A stretch of DNA of 64,000 bases, taken from assembly GCA_963923955.1 (NCBI GenBank), contig OZ000552.1, positions 1,736,001 through 1,800,000 on the forward strand. The letters run 5' to 3'. This DNA is from G963923955 sp963923955. GTDB lineage: Bacteria > Pseudomonadota > Gammaproteobacteria > Eutrophobiales > Eutrophobiaceae. The notes under the pieces are model-generated. The model saw only the letters and a program-made list of their open reading frames with translations. It was not told the DNA's origin and searched no databases. Below are positions 9,062 to 17,422 of the stretch, one piece after another. The position numbers were made by a program, and so were the translations under genes. Within the stretch, counting starts at the first letter, position 1, and the number at the start of each line of letters is the position of its first letter.

Positions 9062-9556
9062 CTATCCCAAGGCGGCCATCAGCCGATCGCCCAGATTGGA
9101 ATACGACCGGATACGAAGTTCACGCCGCTCAGCCAGATAGGCGATCTTGATCATGAGATCGGGTTCACCCAGATAGGCGCTCGCCTTCTCAGGCCACTCG
9201 ATCAGGCAGACGCTCTTTTCGTCAAAATAATCCCGAGCGCCGAGCGCCTCCAGTTCCAGCGGCTCGCTCAGCCGATACAGGTCGAAATGATAGACCGGAA
9301 AGCGCGCCAGTTCATAGGGCTCTACCAGGGTATAGCTCGGACTTTTCACCTTGCCCTGATAGCCAAGGCCATGCAGGAAGCCGCGCACAAAGGTCGTCTT
9401 GCCCGCCCCCAATTCGCCTTGCAGAAAGAGCCGCAGGCCGGGCCTTGCATCCCGCGCGCATCGGCCGCCAAGCCGCTCCATCATCTCGGCGGTGGCGATC
9501 TCTATCTTCATTTTTTTAGGACTTTGCTGCTCTGTGACCGGATTAAGATCACGCAT
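9062..9556 (-). CDS. tsaE: tRNA threonylcarbamoyladenosine biosynthesis ATPase TsaE
   Basis: TsaE is the P-loop ATPase that works with TsaB and TsaD to install t6A at position 37 of ANN-decoding tRNAs. The 164-residue protein shows the Walker A segment GELGAGKTTFVRGF near residues 47-60, SPSYTLVEPY near 76, YHFDLYRL with the Walker B-like Asp near 95, and IEWPEKA near 117. The upstream ATG at 9556 overlaps the end of nnr by 8 nt; an internal ATG at 9511 (MKIEIATAE) would give a length closer to most family members and is a fair alternative. The nnr-tsaE-amiB order is conserved in gammaproteobacteria. Confidence 0.95.
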   Translation of the reverse strand: MRDLNPVTEQQSPKKMKIEIATAEMMERLGGRCARDARPGLRLFLQGELGAGKTTFVRGFLHGLGYQGKVKSPSYTLVEPYELARFPVYHFDLYRLSEPLELEALGARDYFDEKSVCLIEWPEKASAYLGEPDLMIKIAYLAERRELRIRSYSNLGDRLMAALG

Positions 9557-11048
9557 TCACCAGCTCACGTAAAAAGGGCATGAGATCAGAGGCCAACATG
9601 CCGCGCTCGCCCTCCCGGGCGGCGGCATCGGCGGCATGGGCATGGAGATTAACACCCAGCCGGGCCGCCGCATGAATCCCCAGTCCCTGCGCAAGCAGAC
9701 CGGCCAAGACACCGGCCAACACATCGCCCATGCCGCCGCTCGCCATGCCGGGATTCCCCGCCGTGCAGACCGACAGGCCGCGGGCAGCGGCGATAAGCGT
9801 CCCGCTCCCCTTTACTACCACAACACCGCCGTATTTTTGCTGTAGCACCTGCGCCGCGCCAAAGCGATCTTGTTGGATGGCGGTAGTGCTGCTGCCGAGC
9901 AATCGCGCCGCCTCGCCCGGGTGCGGCGTGATGATCCAGCGATCGGAATGGGCCGGTTCCTGCGCCAGGAGATTTAAGGCATCGGCATCAACAACGAGGG
10001 GCAGTTCCGTCTCCAGGACACGGGACAACAGAGCCTGGCCCCAGGCGGACGTTCCCAAGCCCGGACCGATGACCACCACAGTCGCCTTGTCCAGCAGCGG
10101 CCGCAGATCAGCGGCCCGATTGACCCCAAGCGCCATCAATTCCGGCCGCACCGACGAGATGGCAAAAGCATGTTGCGGGCGGGTGGCGACACTGGTCAGG
10201 CCGGCACCGACCCGCCCCGCGGCCTCGGCCGCCATGCAGATCGAACCGGCGAAACCATAATCACCGCCAATGGCTACTACGTGGCCAAAATCGCCTTTGT
10301 GGCTGTTGCGCGGCCGGGGCGGTAGCAAGTCGGCTGTATCCAGCGCCCCCAGACGCTCCGCAACGGGATTGATCTTTGCATAGATGCTCGGCGGCACGCC
10401 CAGGTCGGAGAACAGGATTCGACCACTGTGTTCAGGGCCATCCGCGCTAAACAGACCCTGCTTCAGGCCGATGAAGGTGAGGGTGGCAGCGGCCTTGATC
10501 GCCGCCCCCATGCACCGGCCACTGTCCGCGTTGATCCCCGAAGGGGCATCAATGGACAGCACGGGCGCATCGCCGGCATTGATGGCCCTAATCGCCTGCC
10601 GATATTCGCCTTCTATTCCCCGGTCCAGGCCCGTGCCGAGAAGGGCATCAACAATCACATCGGCCTGATTAAGCGTCCTTGAAAAAATTCCGGCTGCGAA
10701 TGCCTGCGGCGCCTTGTCTGTCGCCAGGAATCTATCCAGCGCCAGCCCGGCATCACCTTGCAGGCCGACCGGATCGCTAAGCGCCATCACATCGCAATGC
10801 AGACCCGCCTCGGCAGCAAGCCGGGCCAGAACATAACCATCCCCGGCATTATTCCCGCCACCACAAACCACGGCAATGCGCGCAGCTTCCGGCCAATAAG
10901 CACGCAGCACCGCAAAGGCCGCCTGCCCGGCGCGCTCCATCAGCGTAATGCCGGGGATGCCTTCTTCTTCTATGGCAATGCGATCCAGTTCCCGTACCTG
11001 TGCGGCCAGGTAGAGATCTGTGGGTAGCTTTGCGTACAGTTCACTCAT
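9549..11048 (-). CDS. nnr: Bifunctional NAD(P)H-hydrate epimerase / ADP-dependent dehydratase
   Basis: Nnr repairs damaged NADH and NADPH. The N-terminal YjeF_N domain (about 1-220) epimerises the R form of the hydrate, with GGGNNAGDGYVLARL near residues 63-77 and the SIDAPSGINADSG loop. The C-terminal ribokinase-like domain (about 230-495) dehydrates the S form using ADP, with GHVVAIGGDYGFAGS, VIGPGLGTS and the catalytic loop GNPGMASGGMGDVLAG near 430-445. At 499 residues it is the normal fusion length. It ends 8 nt inside tsaE, giving translational coupling. Confidence 0.96.
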   Translation of the reverse strand: MSELYAKLPTDLYLAAQVRELDRIAIEEEGIPGITLMERAGQAAFAVLRAYWPEAARIAVVCGGGNNAGDGYVLARLAAEAGLHCDVMALSDPVGLQGDAGLALDRFLATDKAPQAFAAGIFSRTLNQADVIVDALLGTGLDRGIEGEYRQAIRAINAGDAPVLSIDAPSGINADSGRCMGAAIKAAATLTFIGLKQGLFSADGPEHSGRILFSDLGVPPSIYAKINPVAERLGALDTADLLPPRPRNSHKGDFGHVVAIGGDYGFAGSICMAAEAAGRVGAGLTSVATRPQHAFAISSVRPELMALGVNRAADLRPLLDKATVVVIGPGLGTSAWGQALLSRVLETELPLVVDADALNLLAQEPAHSDRWIITPHPGEAARLLGSSTTAIQQDRFGAAQVLQQKYGGVVVVKGSGTLIAAARGLSVCTAGNPGMASGGMGDVLAGVLAGLLAQGLGIHAAARLGVNLHAHAADAAAREGERGMLASDLMPFLRELVNA

Positions 11049-11151
11049 AAACTTTTAAGAAGCGGAAAGCGGCCTTAACAATGCCGGGCAGCGAGATCGG
11101 GCAGACGGGCGCATCGGGCGCAGCGGCCAGGTGCAGCAATGATGAACACTG

Positions 11152-11694
11152 TTAGCAGTTGAAAAATCGGGCGCGGTAGTGCCGCAGCTCTGCAATCGAA
11201 TCATGAATATCATCCAGGGCCAGGTGGCTGGAGTCTTTTACAAATTGCTCCTGAGAATTCGTCCAGCGCATTACCAATTCCTTCACCGTGCTCACGTCAA
11301 GATTGCGATAATGAAAATATTTTTCCAATGTCGGCATGTGTCGATATAAAAAGCGCCGGTCCTGGCAGATCGTGTTGCCGCACATCGGCGAGGTATTGGC
11401 CGGCACATACTGCTGCAAAAACTCGATGGTCAAGCGCTCGGCATCGGCCTCTGCATAGCGGCTCTGGCGAACGCGCGCCAACAGGCCGGACTGCGCATGC
11501 TGCTTCTGGTTCCATTCGTCCATGCCGGATAAAACGACCTCTTCCTGATGGATGGCAAGGGTCGGGCCCTCGGCAAGGAGCCTTAATTGGGAATCGGTGA
11601 TGACGGTTGCGATCTCAATAATACAATCCGAATCCGGATCAAGGCCGGTCATCTCCAGGTCGATCCAGATTAAATTATCCACAGCGGCCGCCAT
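11152..11694 (-). CDS. orn: Oligoribonuclease
   Basis: Orn is the 3'-to-5' exonuclease that finishes RNA decay by degrading 2-5 nt oligomers, including the pGpG left from cyclic di-GMP turnover. The 180-residue protein is a DEDDh exonuclease: Asp12 and Glu14 in IWIDLEMTGLDPD, the middle Asp in MCGNTICQDRRFLYRHMP, and HLALDDIHDSI with the His and last Asp near the end. Length matches the family. It sits between nnr and recR on the same strand, about 100 bp from nnr; orn near nnr/tsaE is a common gammaproteobacterial arrangement. Confidence 0.97.
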   Translation of the reverse strand: MAAAVDNLIWIDLEMTGLDPDSDCIIEIATVITDSQLRLLAEGPTLAIHQEEVVLSGMDEWNQKQHAQSGLLARVRQSRYAEADAERLTIEFLQQYVPANTSPMCGNTICQDRRFLYRHMPTLEKYFHYRNLDVSTVKELVMRWTNSQEQFVKDSSHLALDDIHDSIAELRHYRARFFNC

Positions 11695-11708
11695 CGTCTT
11701 GCTTGCGC

Positions 11709-12302
11709 CTATAGCTCGCGCCGGCCGGAGAGCGCATGCGCCAAGGTGCTGCTATCTACATATTCCAGCTCGCCGCCCATCGGCACACCATGTGCGATGC
11801 GGCTTACCTTGAGCCTTCTTTTGCTGACCATTTCATTGATGAAGTGCGCCGTGGCCTCGCCTTCAACCGTTGAATTGGTCGCCAGGATGAGCTCTTCCAC
11901 CTCGGCCTCATCCAGGATGCGGCGTAATCTGTCCAGGCCCAGATCGTCCGGCCCGATACCATCAAGCGGGGAGAGATGCCCCATCAGCACAAAATACAGA
12001 CCGCGATAACCCGCCTCTTCCACCGCAAAGACATCCGCCGGGCTCTCGACAATGCAGAGCAGGCTGCGATCACGCCTGTCATTTTGACACAGGGCACACA
12101 AGGCCTGTTCACTAAAGTTGCGGCAGCGTTCACAGTGCCCGATCTCATCCATCGCCTGCTGCAAGGCACTAGAAAGGCTGCGTCCGCCCTTACGGTCTCG
12201 TTGCAATAGATGATAGGCAATGCGTTGTGCTGATTTTCTGCCGATGCCCGGCATACAGCGCAGGGAGTGGATTAGCTGATTGAGCAGAGAACTTTCCGGC
12301 AT
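11709..12302 (-). CDS. recR: Recombination protein RecR
   Basis: RecR works with RecF and RecO to load RecA at single-strand gaps. The 197-residue protein has a helix-hairpin-helix (RCMPGIGRKSAQRIAYHLL, residues 15-33), a zinc finger with Cys57, Cys60, Cys69 and Cys72, and a Toprim domain from about residue 81 (CIVESPADVFAVEEAG, GHLSPLDGIGPDDLG). The start at 12302 (MPESSLLNQL) aligns with known RecR proteins; an open frame continues upstream to 12353 but adds an atypical leader. It completes the dnaX-ybaB-recR cluster. Confidence 0.97.
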   Translation of the reverse strand: MPESSLLNQLIHSLRCMPGIGRKSAQRIAYHLLQRDRKGGRSLSSALQQAMDEIGHCERCRNFSEQALCALCQNDRRDRSLLCIVESPADVFAVEEAGYRGLYFVLMGHLSPLDGIGPDDLGLDRLRRILDEAEVEELILATNSTVEGEATAHFINEMVSKRRLKVSRIAHGVPMGGELEYVDSSTLAHALSGRREL

Positions 12303-12382
12303 GAGGGCTGTACAAAGATGATTGGTCGGCACGCGGCATAGAAGATAAAACAATCCGGCTTAAAGATACCAGCGGCGTCCTG

Positions 12383-12709
12383 TCAAAACGGCGGTTTCAT
12401 GCCGGCGGGCAGATTTAAGCCGGAGGCGAGCGCCGACATCTTTTCCTGGGTGCGCTGTTCTACCTTGCGATTGGCATCGTTCACAGCAGCAGCGATCAGG
12501 TCTTCCAGCATGTCTTTGTCTTCACCGATCAGGCTCGGATCGATCTCGACCCGTTTCACATCGTGCTTGCCGGTCATGGTCACCTTGACAAGGCCCGCCC
12601 CGGCCGCGCCGATCACCTGTATCTTCGCCACGTCTTCCTGGGCCTTGTGCAGGTTTTCCTGCATCTGTTGCGCCTGCTTCATAATATCGCCAAGTCCGGC
12701 CTTCATCAT
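12383..12709 (-). CDS. ybaB: YbaB/EbfC family nucleoid-associated protein
   Basis: A 108-residue dimeric DNA-binding protein of the YbaB/EbfC family, which coats or bridges DNA and affects expression broadly. Family features are an N-terminal amphipathic helix (GLGDIMKQAQQMQENLHKAQ, near residues 5-24), a central beta sheet around VKVTMTGKHDVKRVEIDPSL, and a C-terminal helix AAVNDANRKVEQRTQEKMSA. It lies between dnaX and recR on the same strand with 19 and about 80 bp gaps, the arrangement found in most bacteria. Confidence 0.96.
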   Translation of the reverse strand: MMKAGLGDIMKQAQQMQENLHKAQEDVAKIQVIGAAGAGLVKVTMTGKHDVKRVEIDPSLIGEDKDMLEDLIAAAVNDANRKVEQRTQEKMSALASGLNLPAGMKPPF

Positions 12710-12728
12710 TGCTACCTCTTATAATATT

Positions 12729-14336
12729 TTATCGCGCTTGAATGGAATCCCGATCAAGCGTGCCATCGAAGGTCTCCAACATTGCCTGTACCTCAGGATC
12801 ATTCTCGAAGGATTGCACCGCCGCCCTTTGTCTCTCCTCTTCTGCCCTGTCACGCATCTGTGCCGGCGTCTCGGCGGCGGCCTCTGCAACGCTAATAATC
12901 AGTTTCATATCAGAACCAAAGCAAGCCTTAACCGCCTCTTGCAAGCGCCCCTTCTGCGCCGTGTTTAACAGATGCCTCTGTGCAGGTGCCAGAACTACGT
13001 GTAGCTTTTCCTTGCCATGTTCTTTTAATACACAATGACCGGCCAGCTCCCTCACCAGGCCCGTCAAGGCCATCTCATCAATCATCTGCTGCCAGTCTCC
13101 GCTGACCATCCTTGCGTCTTGTGTCGGCCTTTGTGTAGCCTTGACATCGCCCCCGGTTGCAACAGCGGCGACTGCCTCGGCCGCAGGCTGCTCAGGCCGG
13201 CGATGCGACGTGTTTTTTTTTGCATCGGATGCAGCGCCCCCGCCCGGGCGATTAACTTCTCCCGCCGGCCTGAATGCCAACATGCGGAGCATGGTCATCT
13301 CAAAACCGATCTTGGCATCCGGCGACATGTAAAGATCACGCCGGCCTGTCAAGGTGATCTGGTAGAAGAGCTGCACCTCTTCCTTGCTCATCTTCGCAGC
13401 CAACTCACGCGTCTCTTCATCGATTAGCTCAGCGCCGGAGGGCAGGGTCTGGGCGACGGCAATATCATGCAGGTCGGATAATAATTCCGCCAGCACGGCA
13501 TCGTAATCCGGCGTGTGCTGCGCCATTTTATCCAGGCGCGCCAGTAATTCTTGCGCATCACCGGCCGCCAAGGTGGCCAGCAGCGCGCTTAGCTCAATGC
13601 TATCCACCGTCCCCAGCATCTCCCGAACGGGCGCCTGCCTTAATTCGCCGTTGCCATAGGCGATCGCCTGATCAAGCAGGCTCAAGGCATCGCGCATGCT
13701 GCCGTTGGCGGCGGCGGCAAGCAATCTATTCGCCGCCTTTTCAGTAGAAATGTCTTCGTGCTCAAGGATGGTAGCAAGCTGCTGTGCGATCTGCTCACTC
13801 GTTAAGTGCTTCAGGTTAAATTGCAGGCATCGAGAAAGAATAGTAACCGGCAACTTTTTCGGCTCTGTTGTGGCGAGCAGAAACTTTACATGCGGCGGCG
13901 GCTCTTCCAGCGTCTTCAACAGGGCATTGAAGCTATGGTTGGAAAACATGTGCACTTCATCGATCAGATAGACCTTGAAGCGGCCGGCGGAAGGCGCATA
14001 TTGCACGTTATCCATCAGATCGCGCGTCTCTTCCACCTTTGCGCGCGAGGCCGCATCGACTTCGATCAAGTCAACAAAACGGCCTTCGTCAATGCCCACA
14101 CAGGCACCGCACTCGCCACAGGGGGATGCGCTCACGCCCGTCTCGCAGTTCAGGCATTTGGCGAGGATGCGCGCGAGTGTTGTCTTGCCAACCCCGCGGG
14201 TGCCGGTGAACAGATAGGCGTGATGCAGGCGCTCGGTGTCCAGGGCATTCGTCAGCGCCTTGAGAACATGCCCCTGGCCTACCATGTCGGTAAAGGAACG
14301 CGGGCGCCACTTGCGGGCCAAGACCTGATAACTCAT
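12729..14336 (-). CDS. dnaX: DNA polymerase III tau subunit (and probably gamma by frameshift)
   Basis: DnaX is the clamp-loader ATPase and the organiser of the replisome. Visible parts are Walker A GTRGVGKTT near residues 45-53, the zinc-module cysteines 64, 73, 76 and 79, Walker B with DEVH at 126-129, and an SRC motif in LSRCLQF. The first 370 or so residues are domains I-III; the rest is the tau-specific tail, shorter than the E. coli one (535 against 643 residues). At codons 372-375 lies a run of nine A. A -1 shift there would read K-H-V-A-S-P-A and stop, giving a gamma-like product of about 381 residues. The 4.5S RNA gene is just upstream, as in many bacteria. Confidence 0.97.
   Translation of the reverse strand: MSYQVLARKWRPRSFTDMVGQGHVLKALTNALDTERLHHAYLFTGTRGVGKTTLARILAKCLNCETGVSASPCGECGACVGIDEGRFVDLIEVDAASRAKVEETRDLMDNVQYAPSAGRFKVYLIDEVHMFSNHSFNALLKTLEEPPPHVKFLLATTEPKKLPVTILSRCLQFNLKHLTSEQIAQQLATILEHEDISTEKAANRLLAAAANGSMRDALSLLDQAIAYGNGELRQAPVREMLGTVDSIELSALLATLAAGDAQELLARLDKMAQHTPDYDAVLAELLSDLHDIAVAQTLPSGAELIDEETRELAAKMSKEEVQLFYQITLTGRRDLYMSPDAKIGFEMTMLRMLAFRPAGEVNRPGGGAASDAKKNTSHRRPEQPAAEAVAAVATGGDVKATQRPTQDARMVSGDWQQMIDEMALTGLVRELAGHCVLKEHGKEKLHVVLAPAQRHLLNTAQKGRLQEAVKACFGSDMKLIISVAEAAAETPAQMRDRAEEERQRAAVQSFENDPEVQAMLETFDGTLDRDSIQAR
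13213..13221 (-). promoter_or_regulatory. A9 slippery tract in dnaX (frameshift or transcriptional slippage site)
   Basis: On the coding strand the sequence is GC, nine A, then CACG. The tract falls at the domain III to IV junction. A -1 shift, or one extra A in the transcript, leads to TGA after a further seven codons; a +1 shift runs on much longer. A possible stem follows (CGGCC pairing with GGCCG across a 12-nt loop, about 20 nt downstream). E. coli dnaX uses an A6G ribosomal site and Thermus thermophilus dnaX a nine-A transcriptional slippage site, so the placement is as expected. Confidence 0.75.
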
Positions 14337-14485
14337 AGCTTAAAGATGATTTGCATGACAGTTTGTTAAGTTACGTTTTATTGTTTAGGCAAGCCCACCT
14401 TGTGGCCTGCCCTAAGGCCATAAGCCAAGCGCAGCAGTCGTTCCCGACGATTTTGCTGCATACACGCCGTCCCTGGAGATAATGC

Positions 14486-14593
14486 GACCTGCACCGTCCT
14501 GATCCCGGCACCCGCATCCATCACTACCGTTGCTCCCTTCCGGGCCTGGCGGGGTTTGCAATTTCGCGCCGCGGGGAGACCGGCGCAGGCCAC
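14486..14593 (-). ncRNA. ffs: 4.5S RNA (small signal recognition particle RNA)
   Basis: The minus strand carries the conserved SRP domain IV: CCAGGCCCGGAAGGGAGCAA on the 5' side and GATGCGGGTGCCGGGAT on the 3' side, flanking the tetraloop hairpin that binds Ffh. The ends pair as a closing helix (GCCTGCGCCG with CGGTGCAGGT, including one G-U pair). A -10-like TATTAT lies at 14606-14601, about 7 bp before the 5' end at 14593. Ends are approximate to a few nucleotides. The gene sits immediately upstream of dnaX. Confidence 0.93.
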
Positions 14594-14719
14594 GGAAAGA
14601 ATAATAGCATAAAACCCGCACAGGAAGCCGCATCGTTGCCGGATAGATGCAGGCCGGGCAGCCGCGCCGGCGAGGCCGTAATGATTCTAACCGATTGTAA
14701 AATATAAAATTATCAGGAT

Positions 14720-14748
14720 TTGTAGCATTGTCTATTGTTTTCTATAAT
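14720..14748 (+). promoter_or_regulatory. Strong sigma-70-type promoter reading into the 165-bp repeat array
   Basis: TTGTAG (14720-14725) and a perfect TATAAT (14743-14748) are 17 bp apart, with an AT-rich segment just upstream that could act as an UP element. Transcription would start near 14755, enter the partial repeat unit and continue through the array to tRNA-Ser. This predicts a long precursor of tRNA-Ser containing several hairpins. Confidence 0.6.
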
Positions 14749-14760
14749 CCCGTCATCACG

Positions 14761-15364
14761 CAGTGTGCGCTATGCGGCAAGCAGCAAAGTCAATGGTTGA
14801 AGGAAGGCCGCTTGTAAGCGGCCCGGTGAGCCTTGCCAAAACCTGTAACGCTCTATGATCTTAAAATACGGAGAGGTGTCCGACAAATCGTCAGGAGAGA
14901 CGATTTGGACAGCCAAGGGCTGCACGAAGTGTGCGCTACAGGGAAGTAGCCAAATCAATGGTTGAAGGAAGGCCGCTTGTAAGCGGCCCGGTGGGCCTTG
15001 CCAAAACTTGCAGCGCTCTATGATCTTAAAATACGGAGAGGTGTCCGACAAATCGTCAGGAGAGACGATTTGGACAGCCAAGGGCTGCACGAAGTGTGCG
15101 CTACAAGGAAGTAGCGAAGTCAATGGTTGAAGGAAGGCCGCTTGTAAGCGGCCCGGTGAGCCTTGCCAAAACCTGTAGCGCTCTATGATCTTAAAATACG
15201 GAGAGGTGTCCGACAAATCGTCAGGAGAGACGATTTGGACAGCCAAGGGCTGCACGAAGTGCGAGCTACAAGGAAGTAGCGAAGTCAATGGTTGAAGGAA
15301 GGCCGCTTGTAAGCGGCCCGGTGAGCCTTGCCAAAACCTGTAACGCTCTATGATCTTAAAATAC
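14761..15364 (+). repeat. Tandem 165-bp repeat array (one partial, three full units) carrying the tRNA-Ser 5' end
   Basis: Copies of GGAGAGGTGTCCGA begin at 14870, 15035, 15200 and 15365, exactly 165 bp apart. The last is the real start of tRNA-Ser. Full units run 14870-15034, 15035-15199 and 15200-15364; a partial copy covers about 14761-14869. Units differ at only a few positions. Each unit has the 14-nt tRNA start; a hairpin in which GTCC and AAATCGTC pair with GACGATTT and GGAC; a second perfect hairpin GGCCGCTT/AAGCGGCC; and a TATGAT box 10 nt before the next GGAGAGG. The minus-strand open frame across the array is a by-product of the period being divisible by three. No protein, transposase or CRISPR feature is visible. 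Confidence 0.9.
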
Positions 15365-15456
15365 GGAGAGGTGTCCGAGTGGTTGAAGGAGCACGCCTGG
15401 AAAGTGTGTATACGTATAAAAGCGTATCGAGGGTTCGAATCCCTCTCTCTCCGCCA
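15365..15456 (+). tRNA. tRNA-Ser (anticodon GGA)
   Basis: A class II tRNA of about 92 nt. The 7-bp acceptor stem GGAGAGG pairs with CCTCTCC, the anticodon loop CTGGAAA holds GGA at 15399-15401, a long variable arm pairs TACG with CGTA, and the T arm contains GGGTTCGAATCCC. The CCA end is encoded (15454-15456). It reads UCC and UCU. Its upstream sequence is duplicated three times in the adjoining array, and a type III restriction system begins about 100 bp downstream. Confidence 0.97.
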
Positions 15457-15565
15457 GTAATGTTATAGTCGCCGCTGGGGAACACGGGAATGAAGAACAG
15501 CCGATACCGGCTACGCCGAATGCCGTTCGCTCACGGCGGCGGCAAAATATGAACTGATTGTGAAT

Positions 15566-17419
15566 ATGACCGAGATAAGTTTCAAAGGCAAAGAGTTCGT
15601 CTATAACCATCATTTGGCGGTGCCGTTCCGTCCTCTGCTGCCTGATGCAAGCAAGGGAATCGGCCGGCCATCGCTGGATGGCAATCTGATTGTGCACGGG
15701 GACAATCTGGAAGCGCTCCGGGCGCTGCTGCCGCTGTATGAGGGCAAGGTTGATTGTGTTTTCATTGACCCGCCCTACAACACCGGCAACGAGGGTTGGT
15801 GCTACAGTGACAACGTGAATGCGCCCATGATCCGCGAGTGGTTCAATGCCAATCCGGTGGGCGTTGAAGATGGGCTGCGGCATGACAAGTGGTGCGCCAT
15901 GATGTGGCCGCGGCTACGGATGCTGCATGAATTGTTGAGTGAGGATGGCAGCCTTTGGATTACTTTGGACGATAATGAAATTCATCGCGCAAGATGCATG
16001 CTGGATGAGATTTTTGGTGAGGGAAATTTTGTCTGCAAAATTGTGGTGCAGTCTAATAAGAGCGGCCAAGACTACAAAAAAATAGCAAAAACTCACGAAT
16101 ACGTACTTGTATACGTCCGTTCTGAGTTCACTACTCTAAAGGAAATTGAAACCAACGGCGAAAATCTCCCCAGAGAAGATCGCTTCGGTAGCTATAAAGC
16201 GAGAGAGTTAAGGAACCGGAATCCAAAATTTGGTCGCCATAATCGGCCTAATCTTTTTTATCCCTTCTATGTTCAGGAAGATTTAGTTGATGAGCAGGGC
16301 AATCACATTGTTAGTACATCAAAAAATGATAAAAGTATCGAAGTCTATCCAATGAATAGCATGTCTGGGGAAAGCTGCTGGCGATGGGGGGCGAAGCGCG
16401 CAAATCAGCATTTGGGTGATAAAGGTACAAAACACCTGTTTGCTACGAAAACAAAAAATGGTGATTGGAGGATATTCGAAAAATATCGTAAGCAATCTGT
16501 AAAGGCCAAAACAATTTGGCATGATAGCAAGCTGATTAATGAAAAAGGTACAGTCGAACTTGGTAATCTTGGGTTGACCGAATTGTTTCAGTTCCCGAAA
16601 CCCCTTGGCCTACTCGAAGATATTCTCGCTATCGCTACTTATGAAAATGCCATTATCCTCGACTCCTTCGCCGGCTCAGGCACAACGGCACAGGCGGTAC
16701 TGGAATTAAACAAGCAGGACGGCGGCAACCGCCGTTTCATATTGGTGGAGATGGAGGACTATGCGGATAAACTAACGGCAGAGCGAGTACGCCGGGTGAT
16801 CAAGGGCTATGCGTTCAAGGGCACGCAAAAGACCGAGCTGCTGCGTGAGAAGCTCAGCTGGACAAAGCTCAGGAAGGCGGAGAAGCTGAGCGATAGCGTG
16901 GAGAAGATCGAAAACCTGCACGGCCATGAATATGATGCGATTCGGAAGGTAGTGAAAAACGGCGAGTTGATTGTTACTGGTGAGAAGAAGGTTCAAGATC
17001 GCACAGAGGGCCTGGGCGGACGCTTTACCTACTGTACGCTGGGCGATCCCGTGGAGTTGGACAAGATGCTGACCGGGGAATCCCTGCCGCCCTATGAAGG
17101 CATTGGCTCGGTGCTGTTCCACATGGCAACGATGCAGGCGTTTGACCCGAGCGCGATGCGGGAAGAGGATTTTTATCTCGGGGCTGCTGAGGGTCAGCAT
17201 GTCTGGCTGATCTACCGGCCCGATCTGGACTGGCTGAAATCACCGGCGGCGGCCCTGACGCTGAAGCGGGCCAGGGCAATCGCGGCGACTGCTCTTAATA
17301 CGCGCCATCTGGTCTTTGCGTCTGCTCGTTATGTAAGCCAGAAGCTACTGGCGGAGGAGAATCTGCCTGTCGAATTTGTGCCTTTGCCCTTTGCGCTGTA
17401 CCGGATCGACCGAAGCTAG
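15566..17419 (+). CDS. mod: Type III restriction-modification methyltransferase (Mod)
   Basis: An N6-adenine DNA methyltransferase of the beta class: the catalytic motif DPPYNTG (residues 68-74) precedes the AdoMet motif FAGSGTT (about 368-374). The variable region between them (about 150-350) contains the target recognition domain, and the AT-rich codon use there suggests a separate history. In type III systems Mod recognises a short asymmetric site and methylates one strand, alone or with Res. About 617 residues, normal length. The ATG at 15566 is used; a GTG two codons upstream is possible and no clear ribosome-binding site separates them. res begins 3 nt after the stop. Confidence 0.94.
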   Translation: MTEISFKGKEFVYNHHLAVPFRPLLPDASKGIGRPSLDGNLIVHGDNLEALRALLPLYEGKVDCVFIDPPYNTGNEGWCYSDNVNAPMIREWFNANPVGVEDGLRHDKWCAMMWPRLRMLHELLSEDGSLWITLDDNEIHRARCMLDEIFGEGNFVCKIVVQSNKSGQDYKKIAKTHEYVLVYVRSEFTTLKEIETNGENLPREDRFGSYKARELRNRNPKFGRHNRPNLFYPFYVQEDLVDEQGNHIVSTSKNDKSIEVYPMNSMSGESCWRWGAKRANQHLGDKGTKHLFATKTKNGDWRIFEKYRKQSVKAKTIWHDSKLINEKGTVELGNLGLTELFQFPKPLGLLEDILAIATYENAIILDSFAGSGTTAQAVLELNKQDGGNRRFILVEMEDYADKLTAERVRRVIKGYAFKGTQKTELLREKLSWTKLRKAEKLSDSVEKIENLHGHEYDAIRKVVKNGELIVTGEKKVQDRTEGLGGRFTYCTLGDPVELDKMLTGESLPPYEGIGSVLFHMATMQAFDPSAMREEDFYLGAAEGQHVWLIYRPDLDWLKSPAAALTLKRARAIAATALNTRHLVFASARYVSQKLLAEENLPVEFVPLPFALYRIDRS

Positions 17420-17422
17420 GGC

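Noticed and set aside
14389..14412. Rho-independent terminator between ffs and dnaX
   Set aside because: An imperfect GGCAAGCC/GGCCTGCC stem exists, but it has mismatches and no T tract on either strand.
14770..15288. A 172-residue minus-strand open frame with internal repeats
   Set aside because: It is the 165-bp DNA repeat read in one frame; 165 is divisible by three so the frame stays open. It lacks a ribosome-binding site and family features.
14761..15364. CRISPR array
   Set aside because: The whole 165-bp unit repeats, with no unique spacers and no cas genes in the window.
15356..15883. A 175-residue minus-strand open frame ending across tRNA-Ser
   Set aside because: Its tail is the antisense of the tRNA-Ser gene (the familiar false EREGFEPS peptide) and the rest is antisense to mod.
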